Notes: generated from the sequence alone by a model not told the origin. A stretch of 64,000 nt of DNA from Chelatococcus sp. YT9 (GCF_018398315.1 NZ_JAHBRW010000001.1:4304289-4368288); one strand, 5' to 3'; shown: positions 44,598 through 54,267, counted from the first letter of the stretch. Translations and numbers: made by a program.

Positions 44598-44996
44598 TTA
44601 CTTTGGGCGCGCCTCGATGATGACGAAAGCCTGGGCCATGGGTGGATCGTCAGTCAACGACACGTGGATAAAGGCGTCATGCCCAGGCGGCAGCATCGCC
44701 GCCAGTCGCAAAGCCGCGCCGCCCGTGAGACGCATGGTCGGCTGACCGCTTGGCAGATTGACGACCTCCATGTCCCGCCAGAACACACCGCACGAAAGGC
44801 CGGTTCCCAACGCCTTGGCGCAAGCTTCCTTGGCGGCGAAACGCCTCGCGTAGGTCGGAGCCCGCGCCTTGCGCCCGTCGGCCTTGGCGCGCTCCCCAGC
44901 CGTGAAGATGCGGTGCGTGAACCGATCCCCGAACCGCGCGAGTGAACGGCTGATGCGGTCGATATCGCAGAGGTCGGAGCCGATGCCGATGATCAT
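44598..44996 (-). CDS. acpS: holo-[acyl-carrier-protein] synthase
   Basis: A 132-residue phosphopantetheinyl transferase. [15 protein letters not shown] holds the Mg-binding Asp, and [17 protein letters not shown] is the second family motif with the Glu and Lys. It transfers 4'-phosphopantetheine from CoA to ACP. It overlaps pdxJ by 4 bp (ATGA), the usual pairing. Confidence 0.96.
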   Translation of the reverse strand: MIIGIGSDLCDIDRISRSLARFGDRFTHRIFTAGERAKADGRKARAPTYARRFAAKEACAKALGTGLSCGVFWRDMEVVNLPSGQPTMRLTGGAALRLAAMLPPGHDAFIHVSLTDDPPMAQAFVIIEARPK

Positions 44997-45760
44997 GATG
45001 CGGAACGCGCTGTGTCCATTGCGGCGCGCATCGTCCGGATGGCCTGATCAAGGCCGACGAAAATGGCATCGGAAATGAGAGAATGTCCGATGTTGAGCTC
45101 GGCGATCTCCGGCAAGGCCGCGACCGGCCCGGCTGACGCCACGGTCAGGCCATGGCCTGCATGGATCTCAAGACCGAGCGAGGCGCCGTAACGGGCCGCC
45201 GTTGCGAGCCGCTCGACTTCGGTTCTCACGCGCCCCGTTTCACCATCGATCACGGCATGACAATAGGTGCCGGTATGCAGCTCGACGACCGGCGCGCCGA
45301 GCGCGGCTGCGGCCTCCATCACGGCCCGCTCAGGCTCGACGAACAGCGACACGCGGATGCCCGCTGCCTTCAACTCGGCAATGACAGGCGCCAGATGCGC
45401 CCGCCCGGCGACGATATCGAGCCCGCCCTCCGTCGTCCGCTCCTCGCGCTTCTCTGGCACGAGGCAAACCGCGTGCGGTTTCACCCTGAGCGCGATCGAG
45501 ACCATTTCCGCTGTCGCCGCCATTTCAAAATTGAGCGGTAGAGCGACAGCGGCACGTAGCTCGACGATATCCTCATCGCGGATATGCCGGCGGTCCTCGC
45601 GAAGATGGGCAGTGATGCCGTCGGCGCCTGCGGCAGCGGCGACCTTGGCTGCGGCGACGGGGCTTGGATAAGAACCGCCGCGCGCATTACGCAGCGTCGC
45701 GACGTGGTCGATATTGACCCCGAGCCGGAGGTTGGATCGGGCCGTTGTATGGTTGGACAT
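44993..45760 (-). CDS. pdxJ: pyridoxine 5'-phosphate synthase
   Basis: A 255-residue TIM barrel. [18 protein letters not shown] is the start of the PdxJ signature; [18 protein letters not shown] carries the catalytic His and Arg; [12 protein letters not shown] and HAGHGLT follow. It condenses 1-deoxyxylulose 5-phosphate with aminoacetone 3-phosphate in vitamin B6 synthesis. First gene of the minus-strand core run. Confidence 0.97.
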   Translation of the reverse strand: MSNHTTARSNLRLGVNIDHVATLRNARGGSYPSPVAAAKVAAAAGADGITAHLREDRRHIRDEDIVELRAAVALPLNFEMAATAEMVSIALRVKPHAVCLVPEKREERTTEGGLDIVAGRAHLAPVIAELKAAGIRVSLFVEPERAVMEAAAALGAPVVELHTGTYCHAVIDGETGRVRTEVERLATAARYGASLGLEIHAGHGLTVASAGPVAALPEIAELNIGHSLISDAIFVGLDQAIRTMRAAMDTARSAS

Positions 45761-45978
45761 CGGTCGATAGATCTCACACGTGAAGGCTGGACACGAATCT
45801 GTCGCGTTCCAGTCGTGTCACTGCAGACCTTTACCCCAGTCGCTCCGGAACGCCAAAGGTTGAACCAGGGATCAACCGGACCCGGACTATTTCCGGGCCC
45901 TGACCCAACGACGCGGAGCCGCTAGCACCGCACTGACGCTGATGCAGATCAATCATCACGCCGAAAGGATATCGGACA

Positions 45979-47115
45979 ATGAGGGGGCTTTCTGGCGTGG
46001 GAAGAGCAGCTTTATCAATCTTAGGCCTGTCAATGCTTACCCTATCGGCGATGGCCCGTCCGGCGCTTTCCGCAGATCCCTTCGCGGCGCCTGTCAAGGA
46101 TTGCCGTCCGTGCCGATTCTCTCCAGGGTCCGGGCACCCCGAGTTCGCCCTGACCTTCGTCTTCACCGGGAGCGGCCAACAACGGCAACTGACAGCCCTT
46201 GAGATCGCCCGCGCAGACGGCGGTCAGCCCCAGCGGTTGCGCATCGACAAGCGTGATGCCGGAGAGTTTCCCATCGCCACGGCCGATTTTCCTGACGGGT
46301 TCACCCTCGACACTACCGACATGAATTTCGACAAGCTCGGCGACCTTTCCATCACGACCCAGATCGCCGCCAACAACACGAATGCGCTCTACTGGATCTA
46401 CCAGCCGGACACGCAGAGCTTCGCGCCGCTCGAACGGCTCAACGACGACGGCATCGAGACGACCTTGATGGCGGGATCGGACAATCGGCTGGTCGCCCAC
46501 GTCCTCGGCAGCGCGGTCGAATATACGAACTACGACTACGAGGTGACCGGCCGCCGCGCCGTTGCGGTGCGCAGCGAGAGCCGCGAGATCGACGGCGATC
46601 TCATCGTCGAGGTGGCGTCCGATCTCACGAGCAAACCCAGCAGGATCATCAGCCGGACTGTCGTTGGATTCAACGGCGGCTCCCGCGACCGGCAGAACTT
46701 CGTGCGCCAGCTCGACGCGGCCGCGACGCAGGCGCAGGCGCTTTACAAGGGTGGAGACCCGGCTGGCGCGGCGGCGGCGATGAAGGCCGCTATTCAGGAT
46801 ATCCAGCTCGGCCTCGTAGTGACGAGCTATCCCATCACGAACGATCCCGGTGACCTGAAGCTTGCGCGCCAGTTCAATGATTTCGGATTCTACCTGGCCC
46901 AGTCAAACCAGCCAAAGCCCGCGATCGCAGTGCTGAAGGACATTACGGACGCCGCGCCGGACCGGACCATCGCCTACCTCAATCTCGCCGATGCCCAGTA
47001 TGCCGCCAGGGAGACAGCGGACGCGCGGGCAAGCTATGCCGAATTCCGCAAGCGTATGACGGCGGCAGGCAAATCGGCTGAAATTCCGCCGAGGGTGGGG
47101 GAACGCCTGCGCTGA
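45979..47115 (+). CDS. secreted protein with N-terminal beta domain and C-terminal TPR segment
   Basis: A 378-residue exported protein of unknown function. The signal peptide ends near ARPALSA (about residue 31). The mature N-terminus has a CRPC pair, then a beta-rich part resembling the XAC2610-type VCBS-like fold (FPDGFTLDTTDMNFDKLGD, NALYWIYQPDTQSFAPLERL). The C-terminal third is helical with TPR-like spacing (FYLAQSNQPKPAIAVLKDIT, YLNLADAQYAARETADARAS). It probably works in the periplasm. It lies upstream of rpsF by 320 bases and appears to be its own unit. The similarity to XAC2610 proteins is from memory. Confidence 0.65.
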   Translation: MRGLSGVGRAALSILGLSMLTLSAMARPALSADPFAAPVKDCRPCRFSPGSGHPEFALTFVFTGSGQQRQLTALEIARADGGQPQRLRIDKRDAGEFPIATADFPDGFTLDTTDMNFDKLGDLSITTQIAANNTNALYWIYQPDTQSFAPLERLNDDGIETTLMAGSDNRLVAHVLGSAVEYTNYDYEVTGRRAVAVRSESREIDGDLIVEVASDLTSKPSRIISRTVVGFNGGSRDRQNFVRQLDAAATQAQALYKGGDPAGAAAAMKAAIQDIQLGLVVTSYPITNDPGDLKLARQFNDFGFYLAQSNQPKPAIAVLKDITDAAPDRTIAYLNLADAQYAARETADARASYAEFRKRMTAAGKSAEIPPRVGERLR

Positions 47116-47434
47116 TCCGGACGCGCAACGATTCTGGCAAGCGACAGCCCATAAGACGATGGGGAGCTCACGCGGTGGTGAACATCTGCGTCGCGAATGG
47201 AAAACGGGCGGCCGCGCGATCATACCTTGCGTTTCCTGCCCTGATGCGCTAACGAGCAGCCTTCGCGTTCGCCTGGCCGGGGGCTGAACGGACGGCGTGG
47301 CTTTGAAGAAAGCCATGCGAGGGGCGATGCCCCAGCGTCCCGTGTTCCCGCCTTCGAACATTCCGCTCGGGCCTTGGCAGGCTCGAAGGGCTTGGCGCCG
47401 GCGGCAACGCGAGGGATGAACAGAAAGGCCAGTC
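47116..47434 (+). promoter_or_regulatory. 319-bp leader region of the S6-S18 operon with several hairpins
   Basis: No gene is visible. It contains GCGTGGCTTT-GAAG-AAAGCCATGC (47295-47318), then a GGGGC/GCCCC hairpin (about 47321-47333), then a longer imperfect stem between CCTTCGA and TCGAAGG (about 47351-47389), which ends about 45 bases before the rpsF ATG. In other bacteria an S6:S18-binding RNA in this position represses the operon. The consensus CCG-loop structure could not be confirmed by eye. Confidence 0.4.
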
Positions 47435-47893
47435 ATGCCACTTTACGAGCACGTTTTCCTGGCACGCCAGGATGTAACGTCGCAGCAGGTCGAGGCCCTT
47501 GTCGAGCAGTACAAGGGTATCATCGAAGCCGGCGGCGGTTCGGTTCCGAAGGTTGAGCCGTGGGGCGTCAAGTCCCTTGCTTTCCGGATCAAGAAGAACC
47601 GCAAGGCACATTTCACGCTCCTGAACATCGATGCCCCCCCGGCGGCCGTCGCCGAGATGGAGCGCCAGATGAGCCTGAGCGAAGACGTTCTGCGCTTCAT
47701 GACGCTGCGCGTCGAGGAGCTCGAGGAAGGTCAATCGGTCATGCTTCAGAAGCGCGATCGCGATGATCGCCGCGAAGGCGGTGGCCGCTTCGATCGTGAG
47801 GGCGGCGGTGGCCGCTTCGACCGTGGTGATCGCGGCGATCGTGGTCCGCGCCGCGACCGCTCCAGTGACGACGACGCTTCCGACGAGGCCTGA
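47435..47893 (+). CDS. rpsF: 30S ribosomal protein S6
   Basis: A 152-residue S6. [20 protein letters not shown] and [19 protein letters not shown] are family segments. Beyond the usual core (about 105 residues) there is a tail of about 45 residues rich in Arg, Asp and Gly, with repeats of [16 protein letters not shown], ending in an acidic DDDASDEA. S6 pairs with S18 in the 30S platform. The rpsR gene starts three bases after its stop. Confidence 0.97.
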   Translation: MPLYEHVFLARQDVTSQQVEALVEQYKGIIEAGGGSVPKVEPWGVKSLAFRIKKNRKAHFTLLNIDAPPAAVAEMERQMSLSEDVLRFMTLRVEELEEGQSVMLQKRDRDDRREGGGRFDREGGGGRFDRGDRGDRGPRRDRSSDDDASDEA

Positions 47894-47896
47894 TCC

Positions 47897-48139
47897 ATGA
47901 GCACCACTTCCTCTCCCCGCCGTCCGTTCTTCCGCCGCCGCAAGACCTGCCCGTTCTCGGGCGTCAATGCGCCGAAGATCGACTACAAGGACACGCGTCT
48001 GCTCTCGCGCTACATCTCCGAGCGCGGCAAGATCGTTCCTTCACGCATCACGGCCGTTTCAGCCAAGAAGCAGCGCGAACTGGCCCAGGCCATCAAGCGC
48101 GCCCGCTTCCTCGGCCTTCTGCCTTACGTGATCAAGTAA
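47897..48139 (+). CDS. rpsR: 30S ribosomal protein S18
   Basis: An 80-residue S18. [35 protein letters not shown] and [19 protein letters not shown] are diagnostic. Co-translated with S6. A 12-bp perfect hairpin follows 11 bases after the stop. Confidence 0.97.
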   Translation: MSTTSSPRRPFFRRRKTCPFSGVNAPKIDYKDTRLLSRYISERGKIVPSRITAVSAKKQRELAQAIKRARFLGLLPYVIK

Positions 48140-48150
48140 GATCCGTTTTG

Positions 48151-48181
48151 ACGATCATGGCGTCACAATCGCCATGATCGT
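48151..48181. other. 12-bp perfect hairpin after rpsR
   Basis: ACGATCATGGCG (48151-48162) pairs perfectly with CGCCATGATCGT (48170-48181) around a 7-base loop. No T-run follows on either strand, so it is not a classical terminator. It may be a processing, attenuation or stability element between rpsR and the DUF2232 gene. Confidence 0.5.
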
Positions 48182-48353
48182 TGACTGCCCCCGCCGGAGG
48201 TGAGGAGCCCAGGTTTCCAAGAGATTCCCTGCGGCTTCCCATGCTCCGGCTTCGTCATGAAAAATTGCCCCGGGCACCTCTATCCGGGGACAATCCGTTG
48301 GGTTGGACCTTGATCCTTCCCTAACCCTGCAGGATGCAGCGGGACAGCAGACG

Positions 48354-49328
48354 ATGGCCATACCCTTCCTGGTCGGCATTGGCGCCGGCATCGTATCGGC
48401 GTTGCTCTTCGCAGTCGTGATCTCCGGATCCGTGCTGGCGTTGCTGCTTTCCTATATCGCTCCCCTTCCCATTCTCGTTGCAGCGCTAGGGTGGAATCAC
48501 AGGGCCGGCCTCGTTGCGGTCGCCACCGGCGCTGCGAGCCTCGGCGTGATCTTCGCGCCCACGAGCGGCCTCGCCTACGCCATTGGCATCGGCCTGCCCG
48601 CCTGGTGGCTGGGCTATCTCACGCTCCTCGCCCGCCCTGGCGAGAACGGCCCAGACTGGTATCCCCTCGGGCGGGTCCTTGCCTGGGCCGCAGGCATTGC
48701 TGCCGGCGTCACATTCGCAGGCGCCTGGGGGATAGGCGGCAGCTACGCTGACTTTGAGGCCACGATGGGCCGTGCCATCCGCGCGTTCCTCACCATGGAG
48801 AGCGCCCCCGGCGGACAGCAAGCCCCCTCACCCGACGCGCTTGGCCTGCCCTCCGGAATAGCGGTGGATGACCTGGTGGACGCCATCATCACCGCGGTGC
48901 CCCCGCTCGCCGCCGCATCTTTCGTCCTCATGCTGGCCCTGAACCTGTGGCTCGCGGCGAAGACCGTGTCGATATCTCAGCGCCTGCCACGTCCCTGGCC
49001 CGACATCGCCGATACCGCGATGCCGCGCGCAGTGCTTCCGGCGCTCGTTGCAGCCGCAGTGCTTGCGGTGGTCGGCAGCGGGTTCATTGGCCTCATCGCC
49101 GCAGCCCTCGTCGGCTCTCTGATATGCGCCTACGCCTTGCAAGGGCTGGCGGCGCTGCACGCGCTCACGCGTGGCAAGCCGGGCCGCCCGTTCATCCTTG
49201 GCCTGACCTATGCGATTCTGGTGATTTTCCTCGTGTGGATCCTGCCAGTCCTCGCCCTCTTCGGAATCATCGACACGCTCCTGGGACTGCGGGCGCGCCG
49301 AGCAGGTATCGCGGGCTTGCCCCGTTAG
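48354..49328 (+). CDS. DUF2232 membrane protein
   Basis: A 324-residue integral membrane protein with about eight hydrophobic segments (for example FLVGIGAGIVSALLFAVVI and PFILGLTYAILVIFLVW). It lies between rpsR and rplI, where alphaproteobacteria regularly encode a DUF2232/YybS-type protein. The function is unknown. The start at 48354 (MAIPFLVGI) fits the first membrane segment; a GTG/TTG or earlier start would add 17 polar residues. Confidence 0.78.
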   Translation: MAIPFLVGIGAGIVSALLFAVVISGSVLALLLSYIAPLPILVAALGWNHRAGLVAVATGAASLGVIFAPTSGLAYAIGIGLPAWWLGYLTLLARPGENGPDWYPLGRVLAWAAGIAAGVTFAGAWGIGGSYADFEATMGRAIRAFLTMESAPGGQQAPSPDALGLPSGIAVDDLVDAIITAVPPLAAASFVLMLALNLWLAAKTVSISQRLPRPWPDIADTAMPRAVLPALVAAAVLAVVGSGFIGLIAAALVGSLICAYALQGLAALHALTRGKPGRPFILGLTYAILVIFLVWILPVLALFGIIDTLLGLRARRAGIAGLPR

Positions 49329-49379
49329 GTCCCATTTCGTCCGATCCAAAACATTCAAACGTTCTACAAGGAGACTGAC

Positions 49380-49943
49380 ATGGAAGTTATTTTGCTCGAG
49401 CGCGTCGCCAAGCTCGGCCAGATGGGCCAGACCGTGCGCGTCCGCGACGGTTATGCCCGCAACTACCTCCTGCCCCAGGGCAAGGCCCTGCGCGCCACGA
49501 AGGCCAACACCGCCCGCTTCGAGGAGCAGCGCGCTCAGCTCGAGGCCCGCAACCTTGAGCTGAAGACCGAGGCTGAAGCCGTCAGCACCAAGCTCGATGG
49601 CGAGAGCGTCCAGATCATCCGCCAGGCCGGCGAAACCGGCGTGCTGTATGGCTCGGTCTCTCCACGTGACATCGCGGAGGCTCTGACCGCCGCAGGCTTC
49701 AGCGTCAGCCGCCAGCAGATCGTGCTGAACACGCCGATCAAGGCGCTCGGCCTGCACAGCGTGCCGGTTACGCTCCACCCGGAAGTCGAAGTGACCATTA
49801 CCGTCAATGTCGCCCGTAGCCCGGAAGAAGCCGAGCGTCAGGCCCGCGGCGAGACTGTCACGACCCGTGAGGAAACCAACCTCGATGACCTCGGCCTCGA
49901 GGTGGGCGCCGCCCTCGCCGAAGCTGCGGGCGACGACGAGTAA
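49380..49943 (+). CDS. rplI: 50S ribosomal protein L9
   Basis: A 187-residue L9. [21 protein letters not shown] and [17 protein letters not shown] are the N-terminal rRNA-binding signature, followed by the long helix ([20 protein letters not shown]) and the C-terminal domain ([19 protein letters not shown]). An extension of about 35 mostly acidic residues follows the normal end. A strong terminator lies 46 bases downstream, closing the S6-S18-DUF2232-L9 unit. Confidence 0.97.
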   Translation: MEVILLERVAKLGQMGQTVRVRDGYARNYLLPQGKALRATKANTARFEEQRAQLEARNLELKTEAEAVSTKLDGESVQIIRQAGETGVLYGSVSPRDIAEALTAAGFSVSRQQIVLNTPIKALGLHSVPVTLHPEVEVTITVNVARSPEEAERQARGETVTTREETNLDDLGLEVGAALAEAAGDDE

Positions 49944-49988
49944 GTCATTCGTTAACAAAGACAGGCGCTTGGCATGCGCTGAGGTAAA

Positions 49989-50022
49989 GGGTGCCAGTCC
50001 GCTGGCACCCGTTGCGCTTTTT
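49989..50022 (+). terminator. intrinsic terminator after rplI
   Basis: GGGTGCCAG (49989-49997) pairs perfectly with CTGGCACCC (50002-50010) around TCCG, followed by GTTGCGCTTTTT. Confidence 0.85.
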
Positions 50023-50096
50023 GACGTAGCTTCTTAGCTTATCCTTATCTGATCACGGCGGCCGCGCAGCGACGCCTTGGTACGACGAGGCGAGTA

Positions 50097-51350
50097 ATGG
50101 AAGCATTACTGCGATTTGTGCTTGGTCGGCTCGTTACGCGGGGGTCTCTCACCCTCACTGTTGCAGACGGGCCACCGATAAGTTTCGGCGATGGGACAGG
50201 CGATCCCGTCCACGCCCGGCTGGTCGACCGGCGGGCCATCATCCCCCTTCTTCTCGATCCAGATACGGCCCTCGGCGAGCTCTACATGGACGGCCGCCTC
50301 GTGATTGAGCGAGGGGATATCGCCGACATGATCGCCTTGGGGATGATCAACCTCCGCGACAACGGCGAGACGCTCCCTGTCAGGCTGTTGCGCGGCTGGC
50401 GGCGGTTGCGGCGGGGGCTGACGCAGCGGAACATCGCGTCACGCTCCCAACGAAACGTCGCCCATCACTATGATCTAGACGGCCGGCTCTACGCACTGTT
50501 TCTCGATTCAGATCGGCAATATTCCTGCGCCTATTTCGAGGAACCGGGCTACTCGCTTGATGATGCCCAACTAGCTAAAAAGAGGCACTTGGCCGCAAAG
50601 CTCCTGGTGGAGCCGGATCAAAAGGTTCTCGATATCGGCTGCGGCTGGGGCGGTCTCGGCCTCTATCTCGCCGAGCGATGCGGCGCCAAGGTGACCGGGG
50701 TCACGCTTTCGCAGGAGCAGTTGGCAGTCGCACGCAACCGTGCGACCGAAGGCGGGCTCGGCAACCAGGTGGAATTCCGGCTGCAGGACTACCGCTCACT
50801 GACGGAGACCTTCGATCGCATCATCTCCGTCGGCATGTTCGAGCATGTCGGCGTGCCCTATTACAGGACCTATTTCGAGACGATCAGAGACCGCTTGGCC
50901 GACAATGGCGTGGCGGTGATCCACTCGATCGGGCGAATGGGGCCACCGGGCAGCACAAACTCCTGGATCGACAAATATATTTTCCCGGGCGGCTACATAC
51001 CCGCCCTGTCGGAAGTCCTGCCGCATATCGAGAAGGCCGGTCTGGTCGTGACGGATATCGAGATCCTGCGTCTGCACTACGCGGAGACGCTGAAGGCCTG
51101 GCGTCAGCGTTTCCACGCACATCGGGAAGAGGTTCTTGCTCTTTACGACGAACGGTTCGTGCGGATGTGGGACTTCTATCTCGCGGGTTCCGAAATGTCC
51201 TTCCGCCATGACGGCATGATGGTCTTCCAGGTTCAGCTCGCCAAGCAGCAGGAAAGCGTGCCGCTGACCCGGGACTATATCTCCCGCCGGGAGAACGCCC
51301 TGCGCGCGCGGGAAGGCAAACCCCGCGACCTGCGTCTAGCGGGCGAATGA
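50097..51350 (+). CDS. cfa: cyclopropane-fatty-acyl-phospholipid synthase
   Basis: A 417-residue SAM-dependent enzyme. The N-terminal lipid-binding domain is followed by NVAHHYDLDGRLYALFLD and DRQYSCAYFEEPGYSLDDAQ, the SAM motif VLDIGCGWGGLGLYLAE, and GMFEHVGVPYYRTYF, which contains the bicarbonate-site residues. It methylenates unsaturated phospholipid chains in the inner membrane, usually on entry to stationary phase or under acid stress. A 13-bp GC hairpin lies just after the stop. Confidence 0.93.
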   Translation: MEALLRFVLGRLVTRGSLTLTVADGPPISFGDGTGDPVHARLVDRRAIIPLLLDPDTALGELYMDGRLVIERGDIADMIALGMINLRDNGETLPVRLLRGWRRLRRGLTQRNIASRSQRNVAHHYDLDGRLYALFLDSDRQYSCAYFEEPGYSLDDAQLAKKRHLAAKLLVEPDQKVLDIGCGWGGLGLYLAERCGAKVTGVTLSQEQLAVARNRATEGGLGNQVEFRLQDYRSLTETFDRIISVGMFEHVGVPYYRTYFETIRDRLADNGVAVIHSIGRMGPPGSTNSWIDKYIFPGGYIPALSEVLPHIEKAGLVVTDIEILRLHYAETLKAWRQRFHAHREEVLALYDERFVRMWDFYLAGSEMSFRHDGMMVFQVQLAKQQESVPLTRDYISRRENALRAREGKPRDLRLAGE

Positions 51351-51359
51351 TTCCGTGCC

Positions 51360-51391
51360 GGCTCCAGCGCGGAACATGCCGCGCTGGAGCC
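51360..51391 (+). terminator. GC-rich hairpin after cfa, possible terminator
   Basis: GGCTCCAGCGCGG (51360-51372) pairs perfectly with CCGCGCTGGAGCC (51379-51391) around a 6-base loop, nine bases after the stop. There is no T-run, so termination is only probable. Confidence 0.5.
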
Positions 51392-51452
51392 CGTGCTGAT
51401 TGGTGAGCCGGACGCCATCAGAGGCGTGAACAGTCAACGGGCAATCCGGCAA

Positions 51453-51475
51453 CAGTGGACAATATTTGTCCGCTG
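51453..51475. promoter_or_regulatory. 23-bp near-perfect inverted repeat upstream of dnaB
   Basis: CAGTGGACAA-TAT-TTGTCCGCTG has 10-base arms with one mismatch. It lies about 104 bases before the dnaB start, in the cfa-dnaB gap. It looks like a binding site for a dimeric regulator; the protein is unknown. Confidence 0.45.
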
Positions 51476-51578
51476 CTTGTGAATCGAGTGAGTTGCGGGA
51501 CTCCCCCGGCCGCCGCCTAGGTCCACCCTTCGACCGTGCTAGAGTGAGCCAAAGCGACTCACGTGTTAGGGCGGTAAG

Positions 51579-53066
51579 GTGGCGGTGAATAGTCTAGTAG
51601 CGCGGCTTGAGACGGCGAGCGAGGCACAGTTCCGTCTCGCGCCGCATAATATCGATGCCGAGCAAGCGCTCCTCGGGGCCATTCTCGTCAACAATGACGC
51701 CTATTTCCGGGTCTCCGACTTCCTCGAAGCCGAGCACTTCCAGGAAGAGGTGCACCGGCGGATCTATGAAGTCGCGACCAGCCTGATCAAGGCTGGCAAG
51801 ATCGCAACGCCCATCACCCTGAAGACTTTCCTCGGCGATCAGGACCTCGGCGGCGTCACCATCCCGCAATATCTGGCGCGCCTCGCCGCCGAAGCCACCA
51901 CCATCATCAATGCCGAGGACTACGGCCGCACCATCCATGACCTTGCCGTCCGCCGCCGTCTGATCGAGATCGGCGAGGACATGGTCAACGAGGCCTATGA
52001 TTCGGCCGTGGATGTCTCACCGCGCGACCAGATCGAGGAAGCGGAGCGGCGCCTCTACGAACTGGCCGAGACGGGGCGTTATGACGGCGGATTCCAGAAC
52101 TTCGCGACTGCGCTCACAGCGGCGGTCGATGTGGCAGCCGCGGCCTACAAGCGGGAGGGCAAGCTTTCAGGCCTCGCCACCGGGCTCCACGACCTCGACC
52201 GGATGATGGGCGGCCTGCAGCCGTCCGACCTCGTCATCCTCGCCGGCCGCCCCGCCATGGGCAAGACCTCGCTCGCCACCAACATCGCCTTCAACATCGC
52301 CAAGGCCTACCGCGGCGAAAAGCAGCCTGACGGCACGTTGAAAACCGTGAACGGCGGCATCGTTGGCTTCTTCTCGCTGGAAATGTCGTCGGAGCAGCTC
52401 GCCAATCGTATCATTGCCGAACAGGCAGGCATTCCCTCCTACAAGATCCGGCGCGGCGACATCCGCGAGGACGAATTCTACAAGATCAGCGACGTCGCCC
52501 GCGAGATGCAGACGATCCCGTTCTACATCGACCAGACCGGCGGCCTGTCGATCGCCCAGCTTGCGGCCCGCGCCCGCCGGCTAAAACGCCAGCGGGGCCT
52601 TGATCTCCTGGTGGTGGATTACCTGCAGCTCCTCTCCGGCTCGTCGAAGAAGGGCGAGAACCGCGTCCAGGAGCTCACCGAGATCACGACCGGCATGAAG
52701 GCTCTCGCCAAGGAACTGGCCGTGCCGATCGTGGCGCTGTCTCAGCTCTCGCGCCAGGTCGAGGCGCGCGACGACAAGCGGCCGCAACTATCGGATCTGC
52801 GTGAATCAGGCTCAATCGAGCAGGATGCCGACGTGGTCATGTTCGTCTATCGTGACGAATATTACCTCAAGAACAAGGAGCCCAAGATGGGCACCGAGGA
52901 GCACTTCAAATGGCAGGCCGAGATGGATCAGGCCCACGGCAAGGCTGAAGTGATCATCGGCAAGCAGCGCCATGGTCCAACCGGCACGGTCCAGCTCTCG
53001 TTCCAGGCTGATGTGACCCGCTTCGGCAATCTGGCGCAGGAAGATCACCTGCCTGAGCAATACTGA
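51579..53066 (+). CDS. dnaB: replicative DNA helicase
   Basis: A 495-residue DnaB. The N-terminal domain contains APHNIDAEQALLGAILVNND. The C-terminal RecA-like motor has Walker A AGRPAMGKTSLA near residue 225, Walker B LLVVDYLQLLSG, and the H3/H4 motifs SQLSRQVEARDDKRPQLSDL and RESGSIEQDADVV. There is no intein. The GTG at 51579 is used; a second GTG two codons on is possible. It unwinds DNA at the fork and is followed after 49 bases by alr. Confidence 0.97.
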   Translation: MAVNSLVARLETASEAQFRLAPHNIDAEQALLGAILVNNDAYFRVSDFLEAEHFQEEVHRRIYEVATSLIKAGKIATPITLKTFLGDQDLGGVTIPQYLARLAAEATTIINAEDYGRTIHDLAVRRRLIEIGEDMVNEAYDSAVDVSPRDQIEEAERRLYELAETGRYDGGFQNFATALTAAVDVAAAAYKREGKLSGLATGLHDLDRMMGGLQPSDLVILAGRPAMGKTSLATNIAFNIAKAYRGEKQPDGTLKTVNGGIVGFFSLEMSSEQLANRIIAEQAGIPSYKIRRGDIREDEFYKISDVAREMQTIPFYIDQTGGLSIAQLAARARRLKRQRGLDLLVVDYLQLLSGSSKKGENRVQELTEITTGMKALAKELAVPIVALSQLSRQVEARDDKRPQLSDLRESGSIEQDADVVMFVYRDEYYLKNKEPKMGTEEHFKWQAEMDQAHGKAEVIIGKQRHGPTGTVQLSFQADVTRFGNLAQEDHLPEQY

Positions 53067-53115
53067 ACGATGGGCACATCGCGCCATTGCCAGCTGAGAT
53101 GAGGTTCCTCTCATT

Positions 53116-54267
53116 GTGACCGCCTCTGCTCTCACCAACGCTGCCGCTGTCCGCGAGGCCGACGCCGGCGCCGTTCTGACCATCGATCTCAAGGCGCTCG
53201 TGAAGAACTGGCGCACGCTCGCGGGCGAGGCTCCGGACGCAGAATGCGCCGCTGTCATCAAGGCTGATGCTTACGGCATTGGCCTGGAGCAGGCGGCGCG
53301 CGCGCTCTCGGCCGCGGGCTGCATGACGTTCTTCGTCGCTCACTTCAGCGAGGCCGAGCGCTTCCGGGCCGTCAACAACGCGGCAAGCCTTTACGTGCTC
53401 AACGGCCTCCTGCCGGGAACCGCCGCGCATTTCGCCGCCATAAATGCTCGGCCGGTCCTCGGCTCGCGCGAGGAAATCGAGGAATGGAGCGCCTATTGCA
53501 CCAGCGTCGGCAGCAAGCTGCCGGCGGCGATCCATATCGATACCGGCATGAACAGGCTTGGCCTCAGGCTGGACAGCGCGACGAAGCTCGTCAGTGAGAC
53601 CAGGCTGTTGGAAGCCTTCACGCCCTCGCTCGTGATGAGCCATCTGGTTTCTGCTGAAGTTCCTGCTCTGCCGATCAATACCAAGCAGATCAAGGCTTTC
53701 CAGGCGGCACGTGCCCTGTTTCCCGGTGTCCCGGCGTCTCTCTGCAATTCGTCGGGGATCTATCTGCCGGAACGGCCGCATTACGATCTGCTGCGCCCGG
53801 GCTACGCGCTCTATGGCGGCAATCCCCGCCCCGGCCGGGACAATCCCATGGCGCCGGTCGTCCGGCTCGCGGCCAAAATCATCCAGATCCGTACGGTGCC
53901 GGACGCGGAAACCGTAGGCTACAGCGGCCATTGGACAGCGGAAGGTCGTCGCCGGATCGCCACTGTCAGCCTCGGCTATGCTGATGGCTTCCTGCGCAGC
54001 CTCAGCGGCACCAACTTGAAGCCGGGCGGAGAGGCTGTCGTCGGCGGCGTGCGCTGCCCTATCGCCGGCCGGATCTCGATGGACCTCGTCACGCTCGATA
54101 TCTCGTCTTTGGCTGAGGACGCCGTCAAACGGGGGGACTATGCCACCTTCATAGGGGACGGCATCAGCATAGACGAGGTCGGCATGCGCGCCGGCACGAT
54201 CGGCTATGAAATCCTCACCAGCCTCGGCCACCGGTTCGCGCGCCGCTATCAAGGGCTTGAAGACTAG
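53116..54267 (+). CDS. alr: alanine racemase
   Basis: A 383-residue PLP enzyme. The PLP lysine is in CAAVIKADAYGIGLEQ near residue 55. HIDTGMNRLGL and SLGYADGFLR follow; the catalytic Tyr is in RPGYALYGG or the C-terminal IAGRISMDLVTLD region of the family. It makes D-alanine for peptidoglycan. The GTG start follows GAGG. The stop overlaps the radA GTG by one base. Confidence 0.96.
   Translation: MTASALTNAAAVREADAGAVLTIDLKALVKNWRTLAGEAPDAECAAVIKADAYGIGLEQAARALSAAGCMTFFVAHFSEAERFRAVNNAASLYVLNGLLPGTAAHFAAINARPVLGSREEIEEWSAYCTSVGSKLPAAIHIDTGMNRLGLRLDSATKLVSETRLLEAFTPSLVMSHLVSAEVPALPINTKQIKAFQAARALFPGVPASLCNSSGIYLPERPHYDLLRPGYALYGGNPRPGRDNPMAPVVRLAAKIIQIRTVPDAETVGYSGHWTAEGRRRIATVSLGYADGFLRSLSGTNLKPGGEAVVGGVRCPIAGRISMDLVTLDISSLAEDAVKRGDYATFIGDGISIDEVGMRAGTIGYEILTSLGHRFARRYQGLED

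Noticed and set aside
52954..54252. 432-codon minus-strand frame opposite alr and the end of dnaB
   Set aside because: Fully explained as a shadow of the alr gene.
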